64,000 nucleotides of DNA from Methyloversatilis discipulorum (GCF_000527135.1 NZ_AZUP01000001.1:2728001-2792000); one strand, 5' to 3'. Counted from the first letter of the stretch, positions 46,940 to 55,511 are shown. The notes: generated from the letters alone by a model not told the origin. Made by a program: numbers and translations.

Positions 46940-47605
46940 ATGAACAGCGAAACCCTGAATCCCTCCGCCGAAGCCATCGCTCCGCGCGCTCTATATATAG
47001 AGGTCGCCGACCGCCTGCGCCGGCTGATCCAGAGCCACGCGATGGCGCCCGGCGAGTGGATAGACGAACAGGCGCTCGCCACCCAGTACGGCATTTCGCG
47101 GACGCCGCTGCGCGAGGCGCTGAAGGTGCTGGCGACCGAAGGCATGGTGGTGCTGAAGCCGCGCCGCGGCTGCTACGTCGCGCAGATCAGCGGCGGCGAC
47201 CTGGAAGAGATCTACCCGATCATGGCGCTGCTCGAAGGCGAATGCGCCGCCGGCGCCGCCCGTCGCGCGTCCGACGCCGACCTGGCCGAACTGGCCGCGC
47301 TGCACCAGGCGCTGGAAGACAGCGCCGCGGCGCGCGACATCGACCGCTTCTTCGACGCCAACCAGCGCTTCCACCTGCTCATCCACCACATCGCCGGCAA
47401 CCGCCGCATGGCGCAGATGATCGACGAGCTGCGCGCGGTGCTGAAGCTGCAGCGGCACGACTCGCTCTACCTCGAAGGCCGGCTGGTCGCCTCGCTGGAA
47501 GAGCACCGCGTGCTGCTCGCCGCGCTGCAGGCGCACGACACCGAAGCCGCCCGCCGCGCGATGCAGGAACACATCGAAAGCAGCCGCAAGGCGCTGAGCA
47601 GCTGA
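46940..47605 (+). CDS. GntR-family regulator, FCD (FadR) subgroup
   Basis: 221 residues. The N-terminal winged helix reads ALYIEVADRLRRLIQSHAMA, then DEQALATQYGISRTPLREAL and KPRRGCYVAQI. The helical FCD domain follows (LEEIYPIMALLEGECAAGAA, FHLLIHHIAGNRRMAQMID, SLEEHRVLLAALQAHDTEAARRAMQEHI), with His and Asp residues that bind metal or an organic acid in this group. Divergent placement suggests it controls the propionate operon, with a propionate-derived acid or CoA ester as effector. A 14-bp palindrome made of rare codons lies in codons 17-21. Confidence 0.9.
   Translation: MNSETLNPSAEAIAPRALYIEVADRLRRLIQSHAMAPGEWIDEQALATQYGISRTPLREALKVLATEGMVVLKPRRGCYVAQISGGDLEEIYPIMALLEGECAAGAARRASDADLAELAALHQALEDSAAARDIDRFFDANQRFHLLIHHIAGNRRMAQMIDELRAVLKLQRHDSLYLEGRLVASLEEHRVLLAALQAHDTEAARRAMQEHIESSRKALSS
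46989..47002. promoter_or_regulatory. Perfect 14-bp palindrome inside the GntR gene
   Basis: CTCTATATATAGAG is fully symmetrical and spans codons GCT CTA TAT ATA GAG near the 5' end of the regulator gene. CTA and ATA are codons a high-G+C genome normally avoids, and the surrounding codons are G/C-ending, so the DNA sequence itself appears to be under selection. It is placed about 50 bp after the start codon, where a repressor dimer could block elongation or initiation of its own gene. Confidence 0.5.
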
Positions 47606-47724
47606 AGGGACGGCGGCAGCCGGAAGACCGACCTCCCCTCAGCGGCGCGCTGCACCCTCGACACGGCCATATCGTCTTTGTCCATTCGAAGGGACCGCGC
47701 AAGCCGGCGCCGATACGACCGCCC

Positions 47725-49089
47725 TCACCGGCCCGCATCGTCGGAGATGGCGATATCACCCACTTTCCAGAAGATGGTCCGGTACAGCGTGCGCATCCGC
47801 GCAACGACTGCGTCGTCGACCCGGCCGGCGCCATAGCGCACCTGTTCGTACAGCAGCACCAGTTCGGCAAACTGACGACGCAGATGTGCATGCCGCTGTC
47901 CGAGCATCAGGAGGTACTCGCGGGTATTCGCCGCAGCGGGCCGCTCGACGTCATGCAGGATCAGCAAACGTTCGAACGCTCGAAAGTACTGCCGTCCCCC
48001 GGCTGCACCCCGCGCGTGCATCGCGAACAGACCGAACCGCCCGTAGTCCAGCCAGACCCTGAGCCAGACACCTGGTCGCGATTCCCGCCACAACAGTATC
48101 GCCGCCACCAGCAGGGCGAGCGCGATCAACGCCGGCAAGGCCCGCATCAGATCGCGCCAGTGCGCCTCCAGCGCGTCAAGCAGTCCTTGCCACAGCCGCC
48201 CGAGCGACTGCATGACCGGTGCGCTCACGCGCTCCAGGCTCTCCGCGACGTCGGCCATCCGCGTAATGGCGGAAGACTGCCACTGCGGCATGCCGACGCG
48301 GCCCGCGGCATCGCGCATCTCGGCAACGGAGGGCAGACCGCCCCCGGCAGGCGCACCGTTCGCCCCACGGCCACCGCCGCCCCCAGCCCCGCCCGGAGCA
48401 GTTCCGCTCTGCCCCGGATCGACACCTCCGACGTAGCCGAGATCGGTCGGCTGACCGTAACGCCAAGTCAGGTAAGGCAGGCTGATCTGTGGCGTGATCG
48501 CATAGACCAGCGCAGCGATGGCGAGGATCGCCGCGGTCGCAGACGCGATCGCGGCGCTCTGACCGCCGACCCGCGCACGGACCGCTCCGAAGTCGGCAAG
48601 GTCCTGAGCGCGCCGCGATATCTGTTCCGCAACGAGCGTGAATACGACCGCAGCGACGTAAGGCAGCAGATAGAACAGCATGGTCCAGTCGGCCCGATGG
48701 TGGGTGGCCGCAAACATCACCATCACCAGCGATACGAGCAGGCCCAGATAGAGTCGCCGTCGCGTCGTGGTAACGCAGTTATTGGACGCCTGCAGCATCG
48801 CCAGTACATAGACGCCGGCCCGCTGCCCCCAGATGGGGAAAAGGATGAACACCGACACCAGCGCACCGACGATCAGTACCGCCTTCTGTCGGCGGCGCCC
48901 TTGGGCGCTCTCCACGCCCCGCTGGCGCCAGCCGACGCGCAACGTCCATGCGAACAACCCGCCCCAAAGCAGATTCTCGATCAGGAATCCACCGTAGCGG
49001 ATATCGAGAAAGGTGTTGCATGCGACGGCAAGAACGAGCGCTGCATACAGGCCGACATAGGCCGGTAGATAAGCGACCGGCGGACTCAC
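47725..49089 (-). CDS. Polytopic membrane protein with C-terminal DUF4129-like region
   Basis: 454 residues from a GTG at 49089 that overlaps the DUF58 stop (GTGA). About six hydrophobic segments lie in residues 5-215 (YVGLYAALVLAVACNTFLDI, AVLIVGALVSVFILFPIWG, ILAIAALVYAITP). A Gly/Pro/Ala-rich loop (about residues 235-265) follows, then another helix (LPALIALALLVAAILLWRE) and a cytosolic tail with YFRAFERLLILHDVERPAAAN and EYLLMLG. Comparable third genes of MoxR-DUF58 operons carry a transglutaminase domain; I see none (no Cys-His-Asp core). Function unknown, envelope-associated. Confidence 0.65.
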   Translation of the reverse strand: MSPPVAYLPAYVGLYAALVLAVACNTFLDIRYGGFLIENLLWGGLFAWTLRVGWRQRGVESAQGRRRQKAVLIVGALVSVFILFPIWGQRAGVYVLAMLQASNNCVTTTRRRLYLGLLVSLVMVMFAATHHRADWTMLFYLLPYVAAVVFTLVAEQISRRAQDLADFGAVRARVGGQSAAIASATAAILAIAALVYAITPQISLPYLTWRYGQPTDLGYVGGVDPGQSGTAPGGAGGGGGRGANGAPAGGGLPSVAEMRDAAGRVGMPQWQSSAITRMADVAESLERVSAPVMQSLGRLWQGLLDALEAHWRDLMRALPALIALALLVAAILLWRESRPGVWLRVWLDYGRFGLFAMHARGAAGGRQYFRAFERLLILHDVERPAAANTREYLLMLGQRHAHLRRQFAELVLLYEQVRYGAGRVDDAVVARMRTLYRTIFWKVGDIAISDDAGR

Positions 49090-50342
49090 GGGTTGAACAC
49101 TTTCATCAGATCGTCGCCGCGCCGCACGTGGACGCAATGCGCGCCAAGTTCCAGCAAGGCCCCCTCGCGCTTGCTTCCGGCATCCGCCGGACCGCCGAAC
49201 GAGGCGCCATCGAACACGACAGCGATCAGGTGGGCGCGCCTGACACGCAGTTGCGCGAGCGCCTGGAGCGTGGCGGCGAAGCGAACGGCCGGCTCGGAAA
49301 GGAACACCACGACCGTCTCGCCCGCCACCACCTGCAGGGCGACACGCTGCAACAACCGAGCGTAGGGCACCTCGCCGTCCGCTTCGATGACTGCAAGCAC
49401 GTCCAGTACGTTCCGGTAGTGATGTTCGCCGCTGCCCACCGGGATGCCGATGGACGTGCTTGCCTCGCCAAGCACGCGCAGGCGGAGGTTGCGAGCGCAC
49501 GCGAAGCGCGCCATCGAGGCGGCAATGCGGACCGCGTACTCGAAGGTCGCCTCCTTGCCGCGACCGATATTGGCCACGGCGGACGGGTCAAGCGCCACAC
49601 AGAGGCAGGCCGAGGCGAGCGGCTCGAACTCCTTGACCATCAGTTCTCCGCTGCGCGCCGTGCTTGGCCAATGAATGTGGCGCGGATTGTCGCCGTGGCG
49701 ATACTCCCGCAAGCCGGAGAACTCGGCGGCGCCGCTCCCCTCCGGCAAGAGGTAACCACCGCGATGCAGCTGACTCGGCGCTCCGCGAAGCGGAAGATCG
49801 ACGATGGGAAACAGATCCGGATAGACGGTCAGCGTCTGCACGCCCTCCTGCCGACGCTGGCGCACCTCGACCAGGCCAAGCGGAAAGCTTGACGCCAGAG
49901 AGACCGGCCCCAGCCGATAGAAGCCGCGTTTCTCGCACGTGAAAGACATTTCGAAGCTCCGCGTGCGGCGGCCGGGCAGGTAGGCCATGACACCGAGCGC
50001 CCGAAGTCCGGTCCGGCCGTCGCCCGGTTCGAGCACCGGCAGACGGTCGTGCACTTCGATCATGAAGCGCGGCAAGCGGCCGTGGTTGGTCACTGCGACG
50101 TTGAAGCGGATCGTCTCTCCTTCCTCCGCACGGCCCGGTCCGCTGCGAACCACCGACAGCCGGCGCACCAGCCAGTGGGGCCACACGATGCCCGCAATCA
50201 GCGTAGCCAGCAGCAGCGAAGCAAGCCCCCAGGGGAGTGTCTGTGCGCGGCTGATCGCCGCCACGTACGCGACAAGGGTCAGGAGGACGAGCACGAACAG
50301 CCGCTGACGCGATCTCATCCAGACGCGAGCTCCCGCCAGCAT
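49086..50342 (-). CDS. DUF58 domain protein
   Basis: 418 residues from an ATG at 50342 that overlaps the MoxR stop (TGATG). Two N-terminal helices (LFVLVLLTLVAYVAAISRAQ and WGLASLLLATLIAGIVW) precede a beta-rich region (FNVAVTNHGRLPRFMIEVHD). The DUF58 core follows, SGLREYRHGDNPRHIHWPST with the conserved RxYxxGDxxRxIxW, and a VWA-like remainder. DUF58 proteins are regular partners of MoxR ATPases. Their molecular job is not established; envelope or protein-assembly roles have been proposed. A coding reading extending upstream into the MoxR gene is a shadow. Confidence 0.9.
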   Translation of the reverse strand: MLAGARVWMRSRQRLFVLVLLTLVAYVAAISRAQTLPWGLASLLLATLIAGIVWPHWLVRRLSVVRSGPGRAEEGETIRFNVAVTNHGRLPRFMIEVHDRLPVLEPGDGRTGLRALGVMAYLPGRRTRSFEMSFTCEKRGFYRLGPVSLASSFPLGLVEVRQRRQEGVQTLTVYPDLFPIVDLPLRGAPSQLHRGGYLLPEGSGAAEFSGLREYRHGDNPRHIHWPSTARSGELMVKEFEPLASACLCVALDPSAVANIGRGKEATFEYAVRIAASMARFACARNLRLRVLGEASTSIGIPVGSGEHHYRNVLDVLAVIEADGEVPYARLLQRVALQVVAGETVVVFLSEPAVRFAATLQALAQLRVRRAHLIAVVFDGASFGGPADAGSKREGALLELGAHCVHVRRGDDLMKVFNP

Positions 50343-51265
50343 CAGATCGGCGGCGGAAGCTGGTCGAGTATGTCGCGCAGGATGTCGCGCGCGCTGCGTC
50401 CGAGCGCGGCGGCCTGCGGACGCAGCACAAGACGGTGCTCGAGCACCGGGCCCGCCATCGCTTTCACCAGATCGGGCGTGACGAAGGACCGGCCGCGCAG
50501 ATAGGCCAGTCCCTGCGCGCCGCGGGCCAGTGCCAGAGTACCGCGAGGGCTGGCGCCGAGGCGCAGGTCTGCGTGTTGCCGCGTGGCCGCCGCGATACGT
50601 ACGACATACTCCATGACTTCGGGCGCGATATGCATCGCCTTCACGCCGTCGCGCGCAGCCAGCACCTCGGCTTCGGTCATGACGGGGCCGAGCGCGTCGA
50701 TGGGATGGGACTGCGCCTGAGCAGAGAGAATCTTCATTTCCTCCGACAGACTTGGATAACCGACAGCGAGCCTGACGAAGAATCGATCGAGCTGTGCTTC
50801 CGGCAAAGGGTGCGTGCCGGCCATGTCGATCGGGTTCTGGGTTGCCAGGACCATGAAAAGCCTGGGCAGATCGCGTGTGACGCCATCGGAGGTGACACGG
50901 AACTCCTCCATGCACTCGAGCAGCGCAGATTGAGCGCGCGGCGTGGCACGGTTGATCTCATCGGCCAGCAGAAGACTGGTGAATACCGGTCCGGCACGAA
51001 ACTCGAACTCCGCGCTCTTCTGGTTGTAGATCGCCACGCCGGTGATGTCCGACGGCAGCAGATCAGGCGTACATTGAATGCGCTTCATGTCGGCAGCAAC
51101 CGATCGGGCCAGCGCGCGCGCCAGCGTCGTCTTCCCGGTGCCCGGCACATCCTCCAGCAGCACGTGGCCGCGGCAGAGCAACGACACGACGGCCAGTTCG
51201 ACGACGCTGCGCTTGCCGACGATGACCTTTTCGATGTTGGCGATGAGTGACGCAACGGACTGCAT
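50342..51265 (-). CDS. MoxR-family AAA+ ATPase
   Basis: 307 residues. Walker A is VLLEDVPGTGKTTLARALA (about residues 35-53) and Walker B LLADEINRATPRAQSALLECMEE. Sensor 1 is FMVLATQNPIDMAGTHPLPEAQLDRF, with a sensor-2 Arg in LRLGASPRGTLALARGA. MoxR proteins act as chaperone-like ATPases for complex maturation, often with VWA partners. It heads the MoxR-DUF58-membrane protein operon. The upstream 326-bp gap holds a GGGTA-n11-TACCC dyad 21 bp before its start. Confidence 0.94.
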   Translation of the reverse strand: MQSVASLIANIEKVIVGKRSVVELAVVSLLCRGHVLLEDVPGTGKTTLARALARSVAADMKRIQCTPDLLPSDITGVAIYNQKSAEFEFRAGPVFTSLLLADEINRATPRAQSALLECMEEFRVTSDGVTRDLPRLFMVLATQNPIDMAGTHPLPEAQLDRFFVRLAVGYPSLSEEMKILSAQAQSHPIDALGPVMTEAEVLAARDGVKAMHIAPEVMEYVVRIAAATRQHADLRLGASPRGTLALARGAQGLAYLRGRSFVTPDLVKAMAGPVLEHRLVLRPQAAALGRSARDILRDILDQLPPPI

Positions 51266-51591
51266 GGGAATCGTATATCCGAATGGGGTAGCACAACATG
51301 TTACCCGAGCGCCGCCGCCGGATGATGACGAAGTACTTATTGCGGCGGCGACTCGCGAGACAGTCGGCCGCTCCTTTCGGAAGGAATCCGAATGGTGCCG
51401 GACGGCGGCATGGATACACCCTGGTCACGTGCATCCTGCCGCGCTCAGCAGCGACCCGATCGTGCACGTCCGCAAGTCACGTCCACCCGCTCCGGTTATC
51501 GTTACAGTCACGGCGGTACCGGCCGTAAACGCTGCAGCAACACCGCGATACGGTACCCGACACCCAGCCATCCGACCGCAACGGAGCCCCC
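51266..51591. other. Intergenic region between MoxR and PEP-CTERM genes
   Basis: A 326-bp divergent promoter region with no convincing gene; short frames in it have no start context or recognisable product. It holds a dyad GGGTA...TACCC at 51286-51306, which contains AACATGTT, just upstream of the MoxR gene, and GGAG at 51583-51586 as ribosome-binding site for the PEP-CTERM gene. Nothing else stands out. Confidence 0.6.
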
Positions 51592-52410
51592 GTGAAATCA
51601 ACTGCCATCGCCGCCGCACTGTGCGCCATTACGATGTCCCCTGCCTACGCCCTCGATCTGCTGGTTCCCGCCTACTTCTACCCGGTCGACGACGGCTCCA
51701 GCTACTGGCAGTCCTTGACCGACTCGGCGCCCGAGGTCGGCATCACCGCCATCCTGAATCCGGACAGCGGCCCCGGCAGTGCGCTCGACACCAACTACAC
51801 CGCCGTGGTGGGCAGCCTGCAGGCTGCCGGTGGACGCGTGATCGGCTATGTGCATACCAGCTACGGCGCGCGAAGCGCCGCCACGGTGCGCGCGGAGATC
51901 GACCGCTACTACGCGCTGTACGGTGTGGACGGCATCTTCATCGACGAAATGTCGAATGACACGGCCCACCTCGGCTACTACCAGTCCTTGCACGACTACA
52001 TCCGCGGGCTGGATGAGAGCGGCTTCATCGTCGGCAATCCGGGCACGCAGACCACGCAGGACTATCTGGCGACCGCCGATGTGCTGGTCACCTTCGAAAG
52101 CCCGGCTGCCGAATACGCCGGCTACGAAGCGGATGCGTGGACGCAGACGCAAGACGCCAGCCGCTTCGCCCACCTGGTCTACGAGGTGCCGGACGCCGCC
52201 GCGATGCAGGACGTGATCGCCCGCGCACGCGCGATGAACGTCGGCCACGTCTATGTCACCGACGACGACATCAGCAACCCGTGGGACACGCTGCCGTCCT
52301 ACTGGGCGGCGCAGACCGCCGCCGTGGCGGCGGTGCCGGAGCCGTCGGCCTGGGCGATGCTGGCGGCCGGCCTCGGCCTGATCGGTGCGCGACTGCGCCG
52401 GCGCCGCTGA
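51592..52410 (+). CDS. Exported PEP-CTERM protein, spherulation-specific family 4-like
   Basis: 272 residues from a GTG at 51592 with GGAG 6 bases ahead. Signal peptide STAIAAALCAITMSPAYALD. The body reads as a TIM-barrel, glycosidase-like domain of the spherulation-specific family 4 group: LLVPAYFYPVDDGSSYWQSL, AILNPDSGPGSALDTNY, RVIGYVHTSYGAR, DGIFIDEMSND and GFIVGNPGTQTTQDYL, with acidic residues at strand ends. The C-terminus has AVPEPSAWAMLAAGLGLIGA followed by RRRR, a PEP-CTERM sorting signal cut by exosortase. It is probably displayed with the exopolysaccharide. Substrate unknown. Confidence 0.88.
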   Translation: MKSTAIAAALCAITMSPAYALDLLVPAYFYPVDDGSSYWQSLTDSAPEVGITAILNPDSGPGSALDTNYTAVVGSLQAAGGRVIGYVHTSYGARSAATVRAEIDRYYALYGVDGIFIDEMSNDTAHLGYYQSLHDYIRGLDESGFIVGNPGTQTTQDYLATADVLVTFESPAAEYAGYEADAWTQTQDASRFAHLVYEVPDAAAMQDVIARARAMNVGHVYVTDDDISNPWDTLPSYWAAQTAAVAAVPEPSAWAMLAAGLGLIGARLRRRR

Positions 52411-52589
52411 GGCGCTGGACACGCGGCGCCGGCCGCGAACACAATGCCTCCATGAACACCCGTGGCCGCCCCCCATGCCGCTGACCCCGACCAAACGCTG
52501 GGTCGTGCTGCGCCACACCGGCCACGGGCACCCGTCTCCGCACCGCCTCATGCGACGCGCCTTGCGCCCCCTCTCATTGCGGAGACACC

Positions 52590-54281
52590 ATGAACTTCAG
52601 CTTCCGACCCAAGCTTCTCGACACGCTGCCGGCCTATGACCGCGGACAGTTCTCCGGCGACCTGTCGGCCGGCCTGACGGTCGGCGTGCTGGCGCTCCCG
52701 CTGGCCATGGCCTTCGCCATCGCCAGCGGCATGTCGCCGACCGCCGGCATCTGGACCGCCATCGTCGCCGGCTTCCTGATTTCGGCGCTCGGCGGCTCAA
52801 GGGTGCAGATCGGCGGTCCGACCGGCGCCTTCATTCCCATCATCTACGCCATCGTCGCCGACTACGGCGTGCAGAACCTGCTGATCGCCACCATGATGTC
52901 CGGCGTCATGCTGCTGGCGATGGGCGCCTTCAGGCTCGGCAGCATGATCCGCTTCATCCCGCTGTCGGTGGTGATCGGCTTCACCAACGGCATCGCCGTC
53001 GTCATCTTCATTTCGCAGATCAAGGATTTTCTCGGACTGAAGATCGACGCGCTGCCGGGCGAGTTCTTCGGCAAGATGCGCGCGCTGTTCGACGCGCTGC
53101 CGACGCTGGACCTGCCGACGCTGTCGCTGTCGCTCGCCTCGCTGGCCGTGCTGCTGGGCTGGAACCGGGTGGCGAAGGACATCGCGTGGATGCGCCGGCT
53201 GCCCGGCCCGCTGGCGGTGCTGGTGATCGCCACCGCGGCCAACGCGCTGCTGCAGCTTCCGGTCGACACCATAGGCAGCCGCTTCGGCGGCATTCCGCGC
53301 GAACTGCCGGACATCGGTCTGCCGGCGCTGTCGCTCGGCCTGCTCGGCAAACTGATCGCGCCGGCGCTGGCCATCGCGCTGCTCGGCGCCATCGAGTCGC
53401 TGCTGTCGGCGCGCGTGGCCGATGCGCAGATCGACGACCGGCACGACCCCAACCAGGAACTGATGGCCCAGGGCATCGCCAATGTCGCCGCACCGCTGTT
53501 CGGCGGCTTCGCCGCCACCGGCGCCATCGCGCGTACCGCCACCAATGTGCGCACCGGTGGCCGCACGCCGGTGGCCGGCATGCTGCACGCGGGCGTGCTG
53601 CTCGTCATCGTGCTGGCCGCCGCACCGCTGGCCGCGCACATCCCGCTGGCCACGCTGTCGGCTATCGTCGTCGTCGTGTCGGTCAACATGGGCGAATGGC
53701 ACGCCTTCGCGCCGTCGGAGCTGCGCCGCTATTCGGCGCCCTACCGCACCATCCTGCTCGCCACCTTCTTCGTCACCGTGGTGTTCGACCTGACGCTGGC
53801 GGTGGAACTGGGCATGGTGCTGGCCAGCCTGTTCTTCATCTACCGCATGTCCGACCTGACGCGCATCGACCGCCTGCCGCTGGAAGAGCACTACGGCGTC
53901 GAGGCGCTCACGCGCGCCGACGGCACGCCGCGCATCCTCGCCTACCGGCTGACCGGTTCGCTGTTCTTCGGTGCCGCCAACAAGCTGGAAAACCTGCTGC
54001 TGATGCAGGACGGCCACCCGGACGCGGTCATCCTCGATCTGGAAAAGGTGATCAGCATCGACACTACCGGCCTCGACATCCTGCAGACGCTGCAGCGCAA
54101 CCTCGCGCGGCGCGGCGCCACACTCATCCTGTGCGACCTGAACGAGCAGCCGGCCTCGCTGATCCGCCGCTCCGGCTTCGCGGCACGCCTGGGCGAGGAC
54201 AACATCGCCGGCAACCTGACCGACGCCCTGCTGCGGGCCCAGGCGGTGCGCCCGACCACGCCGGCCGTCAGCTATACCTGA
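52590..54281 (+). CDS. SulP-family anion transporter with STAS domain
   Basis: 563 residues from ATG 52590 with GGAGA ahead. About 12-14 membrane segments: FSGDLSAGLTVGVLALPLAM, GGSRVQIGGPTGAFIPIIYA, FIPLSVVIGFTNGIAVVIFI, and AIARTATNVRTGGRTPVAGM. The C-terminal STAS domain (ILAYRLTGSLFFGAANKLEN, ILDLEKVISIDTTGLDILQT) starts near residue 445. SulP proteins move sulfate, bicarbonate or dicarboxylates with Na+ or H+. Sulfate supply would suit the sulfotransferase elsewhere in the window, but bicarbonate is equally possible. Substrate not determinable here. Confidence 0.92.
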   Translation: MNFSFRPKLLDTLPAYDRGQFSGDLSAGLTVGVLALPLAMAFAIASGMSPTAGIWTAIVAGFLISALGGSRVQIGGPTGAFIPIIYAIVADYGVQNLLIATMMSGVMLLAMGAFRLGSMIRFIPLSVVIGFTNGIAVVIFISQIKDFLGLKIDALPGEFFGKMRALFDALPTLDLPTLSLSLASLAVLLGWNRVAKDIAWMRRLPGPLAVLVIATAANALLQLPVDTIGSRFGGIPRELPDIGLPALSLGLLGKLIAPALAIALLGAIESLLSARVADAQIDDRHDPNQELMAQGIANVAAPLFGGFAATGAIARTATNVRTGGRTPVAGMLHAGVLLVIVLAAAPLAAHIPLATLSAIVVVVSVNMGEWHAFAPSELRRYSAPYRTILLATFFVTVVFDLTLAVELGMVLASLFFIYRMSDLTRIDRLPLEEHYGVEALTRADGTPRILAYRLTGSLFFGAANKLENLLLMQDGHPDAVILDLEKVISIDTTGLDILQTLQRNLARRGATLILCDLNEQPASLIRRSGFAARLGEDNIAGNLTDALLRAQAVRPTTPAVSYT

Positions 54282-54309
54282 GCGCCCCCAGACCTGCCGC
54301 TTCGCGTCA

Positions 54310-54360
54310 GGCCCCCCGAGGGGGTCAAGAAAACTCGGGAGCGGCCCAGCGTTTTCTTGA
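54310..54360. repeat. C5GAG5 hairpin plus 10-bp inverted repeat after the SulP gene
   Basis: CCCCC-GA-GGGGG (54313-54324) is followed directly by TCAAGAAAAC (54325-54334) and its perfect complement GTTTTCTTGA (54351-54360) around a 16-base spacer. This composite looks like the dispersed intergenic units seen in many betaproteobacteria. It is placed to terminate SulP transcription, and ends about 110 bp before amiE. Confidence 0.6.
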
Positions 54361-54371
54361 GAGTTCCGGCT

Positions 54372-54399
54372 GGCCGATACGTCGTTCACCGTATTGGCC
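54372..54399 (+). promoter_or_regulatory. First hairpin in the amiE leader
   Basis: GGCCGATACG pairs with CGTATTGGCC (10 bp with one G-T wobble in RNA) around the 8-base loop TCGTTCAC. It lies 72 bp ahead of the amiE start. The Pseudomonas amidase operon is known to be controlled by antitermination in its leader, so a structured leader here may be regulatory. No T-run is seen. Confidence 0.45.
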
Positions 54400-54414
54400 G
54401 CGCCGACCGCATTC

Positions 54415-54456
54415 GCAGAATGGGAAGTCTTGAAACTTCTCTTCCACCCATTCCGC
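54415..54456 (+). promoter_or_regulatory. Second hairpin in the amiE leader, adjoining the ribosome-binding site
   Basis: GC(A)GAATGGG (54415-54424) pairs with CCCATTC(C)GC (54447-54456) around a 22-base loop that itself holds a short GAAGT/ACTTC stem with a six-base loop. It ends 3 bases before the GGAGG at 54460, so its folding could change access to the start codon at 54471. Regulation is inferred. Confidence 0.45.
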
Positions 54457-54470
54457 AGCGGAGGCCAGTC

Positions 54471-55511
54471 ATGCACCACGGGGACATTTCGAGCAGCAAG
54501 GACACGGTCGGCGTCGCCGTCGTCAATTACAAGATGCCACGTCTGCACACCAAGGCCGAGGTGCTGGACAACGCGCGCAAGATCGCCGACATGATCGTCG
54601 GCATGAAATCCGGCCTGCCCGGGCTCGATCTGGTCATCTTCCCGGAGTACAGCACGCACGGGATCATGTACGACTCGAAGGAGATGTACGACACCGCCTC
54701 CGCCATCCCCGGCGAGGAAACGGCCATCTTCGCGGCCGCCTGCAAGAAGGCCAAGGTGTGGGGCGTGTTCTCGCTGACCGGCGAGCGGCACGAGGAACAT
54801 CCGAACAAGGCGCCGTACAACACGCTCATCCTGATGAACGACCAGGGCGAGATCGTTCAGAAGTACCGCAAGATCATGCCCTGGGTGCCGATCGAGGGCT
54901 GGTATCCGGGCGACTGCACCTATGTGTCGGACGGCCCCAAGGGCCTGAAGGTGAGCCTCATCATCTGCGACGACGGCAACTACCCGGAAATCTGGCGCGA
55001 CTGCGCGATGAAGGGTGCCGAACTGATCGTGCGCTGCCAGGGCTATATGTACCCGGCCAAGGACCAGCAGGTGACGATGGCGAAAGCCATGGCCTTCGCC
55101 AACAACTGCTATGTCGCGGTCGCCAACGCCGCCGGCTTCGACGGCGTCTACACCTACTTCGGCCACTCGGCCATCGTCGGCTTCGACGGCCGCACGCTGG
55201 GCGAATGCGGCGAGGAGGAAATGGGCATGCAGTACGCGGCACTGTCCAAGAGCCTGATCCGCGACTTCCGCAAGAACGGTCAGTCGGAAAACCACCTGTT
55301 CAAGCTGCTGCACCGCGGCTACACCGGCCTGATCAATTCGCGCGAAGGCGACAAGGGCGTGGCGACCTGCCCCTACGACTTCTACTCGAAGTGGATCAAC
55401 GATCCGGAAGGCACGCGCAAGGCGGTCGAAGCCTTCACGCGCGACACCGTCGGCACCGAGGAATGCCCGATCGAAGGTCTGCCCAACCCGTCTACCGTCG
55501 GTCACAAGTGA
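54471..55511 (+). CDS. amiE: Aliphatic amidase AmiE
   Basis: 346 residues, the same length as the Pseudomonas aeruginosa enzyme and very close to it by eye. Nitrilase superfamily: it starts [20 protein letters not shown]. The catalytic Glu59 is in [10 protein letters not shown], the Lys in QKYRKIMPW and the Cys in [16 protein letters not shown]. It hydrolyses short aliphatic amides (acetamide, propionamide) to acid and ammonia. Formamidase AmiF is the nearest alternative, but the N-terminal block is AmiE-like. GGAGG lies 6 bases upstream. Its stop overlaps the GTG of the ATPase gene (GTGA). No amiC, amiR or amiS is near. Confidence 0.94.
   Translation: MHHGDISSSKDTVGVAVVNYKMPRLHTKAEVLDNARKIADMIVGMKSGLPGLDLVIFPEYSTHGIMYDSKEMYDTASAIPGEETAIFAAACKKAKVWGVFSLTGERHEEHPNKAPYNTLILMNDQGEIVQKYRKIMPWVPIEGWYPGDCTYVSDGPKGLKVSLIICDDGNYPEIWRDCAMKGAELIVRCQGYMYPAKDQQVTMAKAMAFANNCYVAVANAAGFDGVYTYFGHSAIVGFDGRTLGECGEEEMGMQYAALSKSLIRDFRKNGQSENHLFKLLHRGYTGLINSREGDKGVATCPYDFYSKWINDPEGTRKAVEAFTRDTVGTEECPIEGLPNPSTVGHK

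Noticed and set aside
46940..47605. Later start codon (47042) for the GntR gene, making the palindrome a promoter element
   Set aside because: That start would remove the first helix of the conserved winged-helix domain (ALYIEVADRLRRLI), which is canonical for the family, so the palindrome is within coding sequence.
52475..52639. Small frame MPLTPTKRWVVLRHTGHG... before the SulP gene
   Set aside because: The start looks gene-like, but the frame runs into the SulP coding region and ends there without a domain. It may be a decayed remnant, but the sequence alone does not support calling a pseudogene.
54372..54456. ANTAR-type (AmiR) target hairpins in the amiE leader
   Set aside because: Known ANTAR targets are paired stems with six-base loops carrying A1 and G4. 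The first hairpin has an eight-base loop, and the inner stem of the second has CTTGAA, lacking A at position 1. I therefore call them only candidate regulatory hairpins.
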